In this document: positions 58,045 through 64,000 of the stretch, in pieces | Layout: each line of letters starts with the position of its first letter | Position numbering within the stretch: position 1 is the stretch's first letter | Made by a program: the position numbers and the translations under genes | DNA from: Streptomyces sp. 2114.4 | GTDB lineage: Bacteria; Actinomycetota; Actinomycetes; Streptomycetales; Streptomycetaceae | Length of the DNA: 64,000 bases | Direction of reading: 5' to 3' | NCBI RefSeq assembly: GCF_900187385.1 | Contig: NZ_FYEY01000001.1 | Span: 4,588,001 to 4,652,000, forward strand | Notes under the pieces: model-generated | What the model was told of the DNA's origin: nothing | The model's input: the letters and a program-made list of their open reading frames with translations, nothing else | Databases searched by the model: none

Positions 58045-58905
58045 ATGGTGGTGCAGGAGTGGCGAGGCGGCGGCGTGGTCGTCGTGGCCGTGGCGTGCGG
58101 GACGGGTCTGGCGGTCGGGCTGCTGACGACGGGCTGTTCGCCGGACGGAGCCGCGGCCGACGACCAGGAGCCGTCCGGCCGGTCCGCTGCCGCCGCGGAG
58201 GTCAAAGGCAGCGCCGCCGCCCTGCTGCGAGCCGGCTCCGCCAGGCTCCGTACGTCCATGGAGACGGTCAGCGGCGGTACCCGGGTCGCCATCCGGGGCA
58301 CCGGCGGCTACGACTTCGCCACGAGCACGGGCCGGCTGCGGGTCGTCCTGCCCGATCCCGCGGGCCGGACCGGCGGCGGCCATCAGCCGGTCACCGAGAT
58401 CCTTGCGCCCGGTGCGCTGTTCATGAAGAACCGCGGGGCCGGGGTGCCCGCCGACAAGTGGGTGCGGGTGGCCACCGCCGCCTTGAGCGACGGGAATCTG
58501 GTCACCGGCGGGGCGACCGATCCGCTGGCCGCGGCGGAACTTCTGCGCGGCGCACGGGAGGTGACGTACCAGGGCGAGGAGCGGCTGGACGGCGTGCGGG
58601 TGCGGCACTACCGCGGGACGACGGACATCCAGGCGGCCGCCCAGCAGGCGTCACCGCGTACGAGGCCCGCGCTGGTCGCCGCGGAGCAGGGGTTCACCAC
58701 CGACGCGGTGCCGTTCGAGGTGTATCTGGACGAGGACGGGCGGCTGCGCAAGGTGCGCCAGTGGTTCCGCTATGCCAACGGTGCGCCGAAGGGGGCCGCG
58801 GTGACGTCCACCACGGAGCTTTCGGATTTCGGGACAAGGGTCGTGGTCCGCCTGCCGGACGAACGCGACATCTACGCGGGGAAGATCGCTTCGCCCGCGC
58901 CGTAG
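58045..58905 (+). CDS. Predicted lipoprotein (LppX/LprAFG-like)
   Basis: 286 residues. Signal with lipobox: VVVVAVACGTGLAVGLLTTGC. The mature part has the pattern of mycobacterial LprG/LppX-like lipid carriers (alpha-beta, DPLAAAELLRGAREVTYQGEERLDGVRVRHYRGT, YLDEDGRLRKVRQWF), with a C-terminal ELSDFGTRVVVRLPDERDI. ATG 58045. May move lipids or sense wall state. Confidence 0.78.
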   Translation: MVVQEWRGGGVVVVAVACGTGLAVGLLTTGCSPDGAAADDQEPSGRSAAAAEVKGSAAALLRAGSARLRTSMETVSGGTRVAIRGTGGYDFATSTGRLRVVLPDPAGRTGGGHQPVTEILAPGALFMKNRGAGVPADKWVRVATAALSDGNLVTGGATDPLAAAELLRGAREVTYQGEERLDGVRVRHYRGTTDIQAAAQQASPRTRPALVAAEQGFTTDAVPFEVYLDEDGRLRKVRQWFRYANGAPKGAAVTSTTELSDFGTRVVVRLPDERDIYAGKIASPAP

Positions 58906-59060
58906 GGCCGGGTGCGGCGGTGCGGCAGGGCATGTGACGGGGGCGCTTGCCGGATGGCGGAAATGGTCCATCCGTGCCATGCCCGGAGCGTGCGCCCGTC
59001 CTTACGCTGACGGTAACCACCCAAGGCGTGGGAAGGCGCTCGAAGGAGGAGGTGTTGTAC

Positions 59061-59273
59061 GTGGCCGGACACCGCCCTACGACGGTCCAGGACTACGTAG
59101 CCCTCGTCGAGATCGACCTGGCCGGTGAGTTGATGATCGCGGCCGCGGCCGCAAGTGAGGACCGGCTCAGCCCGGACCGCATCGACGAGGTGCTGGAGGT
59201 CGACGGGGAGGGCGGCGACGGCACGGACCGGGCGTGCCACCGGCTCGGGCCCGCGGGATGCCCTCCCGGCTAG
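59061..59273 (+). CDS. Small conserved protein
   Basis: 70 residues: AGHRPTTVQDYVALVEIDLAGELMIAAAAA then SEDRLSPDRIDEVLEV and a polar tail. GTG 59061 is chosen since GGAGGAGG lies about 10 bases upstream. Function unknown; convergent with csoR. Confidence 0.6.
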   Translation: MAGHRPTTVQDYVALVEIDLAGELMIAAAAASEDRLSPDRIDEVLEVDGEGGDGTDRACHRLGPAGCPPG

Positions 59274-59284
59274 TGCGGGCCGGC

Positions 59285-59701
59285 TCAGGTGCGCAGCATC
59301 CGCTCGATGGCCTTGGTGGCCTCCTGGACCTTGGCGTCGATGGCCTCGGGGCCCTTGACCGCTGCGTCGGCGACGCAGTGCCGCAGATGTTCCTCCAGCA
59401 GCTGGAGGCCGAAGGACTGCAGGCCCTTCGTGCTCGCCGAGACCTGGGTGAGTATGTCGATGCAGTAGACGTCTTCTTCGAGCATCCGCTGCAGTCCGCG
59501 GATCTGGCCCTCGATCCGGCGCAGTCGCTTGATGTGTGCATCCTTCTGCTGTGCGTAGCCGTGGGGGCCGGATGTCGCCGAAGTCTCTGCGTTATCGGTC
59601 ACGGTTTGAGCTGCGCCCCGGGGGTCGGTGTCCGGCTGCCGGGGGTGGCAGGCCGCGGCGGCTGCGGCGCTGCCGGTGGTGTCGGCGTCCGTGGTCGTCA
59701 T
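59285..59701 (-). CDS. csoR: Copper-sensing repressor CsoR
   Basis: 138 residues. All-helical CsoR fold with the Cu(I) ligands Cys80 (EEDVYCIDIL), His105 and Cys109 (EEHLRHCV), spaced exactly as in S. lividans CsoR (25 and 4 residues), and KRLRRIEGQIRGLQRML for DNA binding. The N-terminal 45 residues are disordered. Apo-CsoR represses copper genes and is released by Cu(I). A palindromic operator lies 30 bases upstream, so it is autoregulated. The preferred ATG 59701 has GGGAG 7 bases upstream. Confidence 0.94.
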   Translation of the reverse strand: MTTTDADTTGSAAAAAACHPRQPDTDPRGAAQTVTDNAETSATSGPHGYAQQKDAHIKRLRRIEGQIRGLQRMLEEDVYCIDILTQVSASTKGLQSFGLQLLEEHLRHCVADAAVKGPEAIDAKVQEATKAIERMLRT

Positions 59702-59730
59702 GGCCGTCTCCCGTGGTATCTAGGCGATCT

Positions 59731-59751
59731 ATATACCCCTGGTGGGTATAT
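59731..59751 (-). promoter_or_regulatory. CsoR operator and -10 region
   Basis: ATATACCC and GGGTATAT with a 5-base spacer (CTGGT), the CsoR-type TACCC-GGGTA operator. On the minus strand TATAGAT in it can serve as -10, so CsoR binding blocks its own promoter. Confidence 0.9.
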
Positions 59752-59783
59752 GGTACCGAACTTTGCGGGCACCTGTGGTACCC

Positions 59784-59803
59784 CGTGCAGAGCATGCTGC
59801 ACG
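59784..59803 (+). promoter_or_regulatory. Inverted repeat upstream of the DUF47-pit operon
   Basis: CGTGCAG and CTGCACG, seven-base arms with spacer AGCATG, 93 bases before the DUF47 gene. A possible operator; nothing ties it to a known phosphate regulator. Confidence 0.45.
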
Positions 59804-59895
59804 ATGGGCGACACTGAAGGAATGCCGGTTAGCTGTGGCTGGATGATGCGCCTAGCATCAACTCGACCGAATCCGATGCACCCCGAGGATTTCAC

Positions 59896-60516
59896 GTGCG
59901 CTTTCGTCTGACCCCCAGGGAGACGAGCTTCTACGACATGTTCGCCGCCTCCGCGGACAACATCGTCACGGGCTCCAAGCTCCTGATGGAACTGCTCGGG
60001 GCGGACGCCTCCGCTCGTGCAGAGATCGCCGAGCGGATGCGGGCGGCGGAGCACGCGGGTGACGACGCGACCCACGCGATCTTCCACCAGCTGAACTCCT
60101 CGTTCATCACGCCGTTCGACCGCGAGGACATCTACAACCTCGCCTCGTCGCTCGACGACATCATGGACTTCATGGAAGAGGCGGTCGACCTGGTCGTCCT
60201 CTACAAGGTCGAGGAGCTGCCCAAGGGCATCGACCAGCAGATCGAGGTGCTGGCGCGGGCGGCCGAGCTGACCGCCGAGGCCATGCCGCATCTGCGGACC
60301 ATGACCAACCTCACCGAGTACTGGATCGAGGTCAACCGCCTGGAGAACCAGGCCGACCAGATCCACCGCAAGCTGCTTGCGCACCTCTTCAACGGCAAGT
60401 ACGACGCCATCGAGGTCCTCAAGCTCAAGCAGATCGTGGACATCCTGGAAGAGGCGGCGGACGCGTTCGAGCATGTCGCCAACACGGTCGAGACCATCGC
60501 GGTCAAGGAGTCCTGA
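59896..60516 (+). CDS. DUF47 (PhoU-like) Pit accessory protein
   Basis: 206 residues, all-helical PhoU-like protein. FYDMFAASADNIVTGSKLLMELL, DREDIYNLASSLDDIMDFMEEAVD and the C-terminal QIVDILEEAADAFEHVANTVETI are the DUF47 hallmark. It partners with low-affinity phosphate transporters. GTG 59896; the pit gene follows after 9 bases. Confidence 0.92.
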   Translation: MRFRLTPRETSFYDMFAASADNIVTGSKLLMELLGADASARAEIAERMRAAEHAGDDATHAIFHQLNSSFITPFDREDIYNLASSLDDIMDFMEEAVDLVVLYKVEELPKGIDQQIEVLARAAELTAEAMPHLRTMTNLTEYWIEVNRLENQADQIHRKLLAHLFNGKYDAIEVLKLKQIVDILEEAADAFEHVANTVETIAVKES

Positions 60517-60525
60517 GCGCCGCCC

Positions 60526-61524
60526 ATGGAGACCTTCGCGCTCGTCGTGACCATTGCGGTCGCGCTCGGATTCACCTATACCAACGGCTTCCACGACTCC
60601 GCGAACGCCATCGCGACCTCGGTCTCGACGCGGGCACTGACCCCGCGCGCGGCGCTGGCGATGGCCGCCGTGATGAACCTCGCCGGTGCGTTTCTCGGCA
60701 GCGGGGTCGCCAAGACGGTCAGCGAAGGGCTGATCGCCACTCCCCAGGGCAACCAGGGGATGGGCATTCTCTTTGCCGCGCTGCTCGGCGCGGTGGTCTG
60801 GAACCTCGTCACCTGGTACTTCGGCCTGCCGTCCTCGTCCTCGCACGCCTTGTTCGGCGGCATGGTCGGTGCGGCGCTCGCCGGTGGCACCAAGGTCATC
60901 TGGGGCGGCGTGATCGAGAAGGTCGTCCTGCCGATGTTCATCTCGCCGGTGATCGGCCTGGTGCTCGGCTATCTGGTGATGGTCGTCATCCTGTGGATGT
61001 TCCGTAAGTCCAACCCGCACAAGGCCAAGCGCGGCTTCCGCATAGCCCAGACCGTCTCGGCCGCCGGTATGGCGCTCGGACACGGTCTGCAGGACGCCCA
61101 GAAGACCATGGGTGTCGTGGTGATGGCCCTGGTCATCGCCGATGTCGAGGACGCGAACGACGCCATCCCGATCTGGGTCAAGCTGGCCTGTGCGCTCACC
61201 CTGTCGCTGGGCACGTACGCGGGTGGCTGGCGCATCATGCGCACCCTGGGCCGCCGCATCATCGAGCTGGACCCGCCGCAGGGCTTCGCCGCGGAGACCA
61301 CCGCGGCCTCGGTCATGTACACCGCGTCGTTCATGTTCCAGGCGCCGATCTCCACGACCCATGTCATCACCTCCGCGATCATGGGTGTGGGCTCGACCAA
61401 GGGCTCGCGCGCGGTGCGCTGGGGCGTCGCCAAGAACATCGTGATGGGCTGGTTCATCACCATGCCGGCGGCGGCGCTGGTCGCGGCGCTCGCGTTCTGG
61501 CTGATCCGGCTGGCCTTCGGCTGA
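60526..61524 (+). CDS. pit: Low-affinity inorganic phosphate transporter Pit
   Basis: 332 residues. Polytopic PiT: N-terminal GFTYTNGFHDSANAIATSVSTRAL and the matching C-terminal half, VMYTASFMFQAPISTTHVITSAIMGVG, the inverted PiT repeats, and FGLPSSSSHALFGGMVGAAL. Imports phosphate with protons or metal. Second gene of DUF47-pit. Followed by a strong terminator. Confidence 0.94.
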   Translation: METFALVVTIAVALGFTYTNGFHDSANAIATSVSTRALTPRAALAMAAVMNLAGAFLGSGVAKTVSEGLIATPQGNQGMGILFAALLGAVVWNLVTWYFGLPSSSSHALFGGMVGAALAGGTKVIWGGVIEKVVLPMFISPVIGLVLGYLVMVVILWMFRKSNPHKAKRGFRIAQTVSAAGMALGHGLQDAQKTMGVVVMALVIADVEDANDAIPIWVKLACALTLSLGTYAGGWRIMRTLGRRIIELDPPQGFAAETTAASVMYTASFMFQAPISTTHVITSAIMGVGSTKGSRAVRWGVAKNIVMGWFITMPAAALVAALAFWLIRLAFG

Positions 61525-61585
61525 CCGGCCCGGCCGCCGGGCGCAGGAAAACAGCGCATCCGGCAGCACTCGGAGCACACAGAAT

Positions 61586-61617
61586 GGGCCCGCCCCCGGG
61601 AAGAGGGGCGGGCCCTT
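61586..61617. terminator. Terminator between pit and pstB
   Basis: GGGCCCGCCCC at 61586-61596 and GGGGCGGGCCC at 61605-61615, 11-bp perfect stem, 8-base loop. Lies between the convergent units. Confidence 0.9.
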
Positions 61618-61699
61618 CGCCTTGCGGTGGCACCGCCATGCAGCACCGCAGGACGTGGTGGGGGCGGCCCGGACCGAGCGGCCGGGCCGCGCTCGGCGC

Positions 61700-62476
61700 T
61701 CAGCCGAAGCGGCCGGAGATGTAGTCCTCCGTGGCCTGGACCGACGGGTTGGAGAAGATCCGCTCGGTCTCGTCGATCTCGACCAGCTTGCCGGGCTGCC
61801 CGACGGCGGCGAGGTTGAAGAACGCCGTACGGTCCGAGACGCGCGCCGCCTGCTGCATGTTGTGCGTCACGATGACGATCGTGAAGCGCGCCTTGAGCTC
61901 GCCGATCAGGTCCTCGATGGCGAGGGTGGAGATCGGGTCGAGCGCCGAGCAGGGCTCGTCCATCAGCAGCACCTGCGGCTCGACGGCTATGGCGCGGGCG
62001 ATGCACAGCCGCTGCTGCTGGCCGCCGGACAGGCCCGAGCCGGGCTTGTTGAGGCGGTCCTTGACCTCGTTCCAGAGGTTGGCGCCCTTGAGGGACTTCT
62101 CGACGATGTCCTTGAGCTCGCTCTTCTTGTACGAGCCGTTCAGCCGCAGACCGGCCGCGACATTGTCGAAGATCGACATCGTGGGGAACGGGTTGGGACG
62201 CTGGAAGACCATGCCGACGGTGCGGCGGACGGCGACCGGGTCGACCCCGGAGCCGTAGAGGTTCTCGTCGTCCAGCATCACCTTGCCCTCGACGCGGCCG
62301 CCGGGGGTGACCTCGTGCATCCGGTTCAGGGTGCGCAGGAAGGTCGACTTGCCGCAGCCGGACGGGCCGATGAAGGCCGTCACGGAGCGCGGCTCGACGG
62401 TCATCGAGATGTCGTCGATGGCCTTGTGGCCGCCGTAGTACGCGGAGAGGCCGCTGACGTCGATTCGCTTGGCCAT
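61700..62476 (-). CDS. pstB: Phosphate ABC transporter ATP-binding protein
   Basis: 258 residues. IDVSGLSAYYGGHKAIDDIS, Walker A GPSGCGKST, GMVFQRPNPFP, LSGGQQQRLCIARA and Walker B VLLMDEPCSALD: clear PstB. ATG 62476 is chosen; an upstream in-frame ATG would add 3 residues. Part of pst(S)CAB, high-affinity phosphate uptake. Confidence 0.96.
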   Translation of the reverse strand: MAKRIDVSGLSAYYGGHKAIDDISMTVEPRSVTAFIGPSGCGKSTFLRTLNRMHEVTPGGRVEGKVMLDDENLYGSGVDPVAVRRTVGMVFQRPNPFPTMSIFDNVAAGLRLNGSYKKSELKDIVEKSLKGANLWNEVKDRLNKPGSGLSGGQQQRLCIARAIAVEPQVLLMDEPCSALDPISTLAIEDLIGELKARFTIVIVTHNMQQAARVSDRTAFFNLAAVGQPGKLVEIDETERIFSNPSVQATEDYISGRFG

Positions 62477-62509
62477 GGAAATCACTGCTTCTTTCTGTCG
62501 CCGGGTGGG

Positions 62510-63589
62510 TCAGCGGCCGGTTTTGGGGGCCTTCCAGCGGGCAATTCCGCGGGCCACCAGGTTGAGGATCATGACGAAGGCGATGAGGACCAGCGCCGCG
62601 GCCCATGCGCGGTCGTACGAGGCCTCGGAACCCTGCTGCCACTGCTGGAAAACGTAGAGCGGCAGCGACTGCTGGGCGTCTTCGAAGGGGTTGTTGTTGA
62701 TCGTCTTCGCGCCCCACACCAGGAGCAGCACGGGCGCCGTCTCACCGGTGATCCGGGCGATGGAGAGCATCACGCCAGTGGTGATGCCGCCGATCGACGT
62801 CGGCAGGACGACCTTGAGGATGGTGCGCCACTTGGGCACGCCGAGGGCGAGTGAGGCCTCGCGCAGCTCGTTCGGGACGAGCTTGAGCATTTCCTCGGTG
62901 GAGCGGACCACGACCGGCATCATCAGGATCGCCAGGGACATCGCGCCGGCGAAGCCGGACGGGCCGAAGCCGAGGATCAGGATCCACACGGAGAGGATGA
63001 ACAGGCCGGCCACGATCGACGGGATGCCGGTCATGACGTCGACGAAGAAGGTGACGGCGCGGGCGAGCCGGCCGCGGCCGTATTCGACGAGGTAGATCGC
63101 GGTGAGCAGACCGATCGGCGCGGCGATCAGGGTGGCCAGGCCGACCTGCTCCAGGGTGCCGATGATCGCGTGGTTGATGCCGCCGCCGGGCAGCGCGTCC
63201 GGGGTGGTGCCCATGGAGTGGGACAGGAAGTAGCCGTTGAGGACCTTGGTGCCGCGGGCGACGGTCTCCCACAGGAGGGAGGCCAGCGGTACGACGGCGA
63301 TCAGGAAGGCGATCCAGACCAGGCAGGTGGCCAGCCGGTCCTTGGCCTGCCGGCCGCCCTCGACGGCCGCGGCCAGCGCGAAGGTGCCGAGGACGAAGAG
63401 CAGGGCGGCGATCAGGCCCCACTGGACGGTGCTGTCCAGGCCGGCGCCCAGCCCGATGCCGCAGCCCGCACCGGCCGCGACCAGTGCGAGGACCGGCGGG
63501 GTCCAGCGGGGGAGCCGGGCCTGCTTGAGCGAGACGGGCAGCGGGGTGTCGCCGTGGGAGACCGCGGGACGGTCGGTCGTGATACTCAT
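62510..63589 (-). CDS. pstA: Phosphate ABC transporter permease PstA
   Basis: 359 residues, six to seven TM segments with the EAA-like loop ELREASLALGVPKWRTILKVVLPTSIGGI. Overlaps pstC by 4 bases (ATGA) and is followed by pstB after 33 bases. Confidence 0.94.
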   Translation of the reverse strand: MSITTDRPAVSHGDTPLPVSLKQARLPRWTPPVLALVAAGAGCGIGLGAGLDSTVQWGLIAALLFVLGTFALAAAVEGGRQAKDRLATCLVWIAFLIAVVPLASLLWETVARGTKVLNGYFLSHSMGTTPDALPGGGINHAIIGTLEQVGLATLIAAPIGLLTAIYLVEYGRGRLARAVTFFVDVMTGIPSIVAGLFILSVWILILGFGPSGFAGAMSLAILMMPVVVRSTEEMLKLVPNELREASLALGVPKWRTILKVVLPTSIGGITTGVMLSIARITGETAPVLLLVWGAKTINNNPFEDAQQSLPLYVFQQWQQGSEASYDRAWAAALVLIAFVMILNLVARGIARWKAPKTGR

Positions 63590-64000
63590 GCGGCGGCTCC
63601 CGAGTACTCCTTGCGGCGGGCGATGATCAGGCGGGCCGCGCCGTTGACGAGCAGCGTGATCACGAAGAGGACGAGGCCGGAGGCGATCAGGGCGTCCTGG
63701 CCGAAGGTGTCGGCCTCGCTGAACTTGCTGGCGATGTTCTGGGCGAAGGTGCCGCCGCCCGGGTCCAGCAGGCTGGTGTTGATGAGGAAGCTGGGCGAGA
63801 GGACCGTGGCGACGGCCATCGTCTCGCCGAGCGCACGGCCCAGGCCCAGCATGGAGGCGCTGATGATGCCGGAGCGGCCGAAGGGGAGCACCGACATCCG
63901 GATGACTTCCCAGCGGGTGGCGCCGAGCGCCAGCGCGGCCTCCTCGTGCATCTTCGGGGCCTGCAGGAACACCTCGCGGCTGACGCTGGTCACGATCGGC
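63586..64000 (-). CDS. pstC: Phosphate ABC transporter permease PstC (partial, N-terminus beyond right edge)
   Basis: C-terminal 137 or so residues of PstC: MHEEAALALGATRWEVIRMSVLPFGRSG (EAA loop), ALGETMAVATVLS, and the final TM ALIASGLVLFVITLLVNGAARLII. The 5' part, and presumably pstS, lie outside the window. Confidence 0.93.
   Translation of the reverse strand, partial: PIVTSVSREVFLQAPKMHEEAALALGATRWEVIRMSVLPFGRSGIISASMLGLGRALGETMAVATVLSPSFLINTSLLDPGGGTFAQNIASKFSEADTFGQDALIASGLVLFVITLLVNGAARLIIARRKEYSGAAA

Noticed and set aside
59698..61578. Minus-strand 626-codon frame opposite DUF47-pit
   Set aside because: Asp/Arg/His-rich shadow of two well-recognised genes.

Overview
The window is about 64 kb of very GC-rich, densely coding chromosomal DNA from a Streptomyces. 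The evidence is the sigE-cseA-cseB-cseC operon, disA-radA order, a 16S-23S-5S operon without spacer tRNAs, the CsoR and DUF47-pit-pst neighbourhood, frequent GTG starts and the typical streptomycete accessory pairs (XRE/DUF397, ECF41 sigma with oxidoreductase). I do not assign a species.

Layout. 1-4.7 kb: cell-envelope stress system cseC (cut by the left edge), cseB, cseA, sigE, then mutY. 4.9-18.4 kb: housekeeping and conserved genes: FMN-barrel protein, a frameshifted membrane protein, an SDR, disA and radA, a sigma-like/zinc-finger/BACON membrane protein, a Cys-rich protein, Ppx/GppA phosphatase, sugar isomerase, TetR, ilvD. 18.4-22.0 kb: an accessory island with a secreted toxin-like protein and an acidic partner, an XRE/DUF397 pair and two small coupled ORFs. 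22-29.8 kb: Ser/Thr kinase with beta-propeller, SH3 protein, membrane protein, an ECF41 sigma factor and an FAD oxidoreductase that share a perfect ECF41-type promoter, M1 peptidase. 30-36.9 kb: SulP transporter, secreted protein, ABC exporter with an operator over its start, proC, and trpS with a Trp-Trp leader-peptide attenuator. 36.9-42.8 kb: one complete rRNA operon with several promoters. 42.9-45.3 kb: acetyltransferase, and a dehydrogenase with a palindromic operator and a frameshifted TetR gene.

45.5-54.7 kb holds a chromosomal type IV secretion-like cluster: VirB2-like, VirB8-like, VirB6/TrbL-like, SCO6880-family (PrgI/VirB4 N-terminal-like), VirB4-like ATPase and a TraG/VirD4-like protein that has lost its Walker A motif, plus a divergent VirB1-like lytic transglycosylase/NlpC hydrolase. 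No relaxase or integrase is visible. 55-59.7 kb: PAP2 phosphatase, BBE-type flavoprotein, small proteins, lipoprotein and csoR with its operator. 59.9-64 kb: phosphate uptake, DUF47-pit on the plus strand and pstB-pstA-pstC (cut by the right edge) on the minus strand.

The best leads are the twin ECF41 promoters, the T4SS-like cluster with a degenerate coupling protein, the secreted toxin-like/partner pair, the trpS attenuator, the sigma/anti-sigma/BACON fusion, and two one-base frameshifts in otherwise well-preserved genes. All functions are read from sequence and family knowledge; no database search was run.
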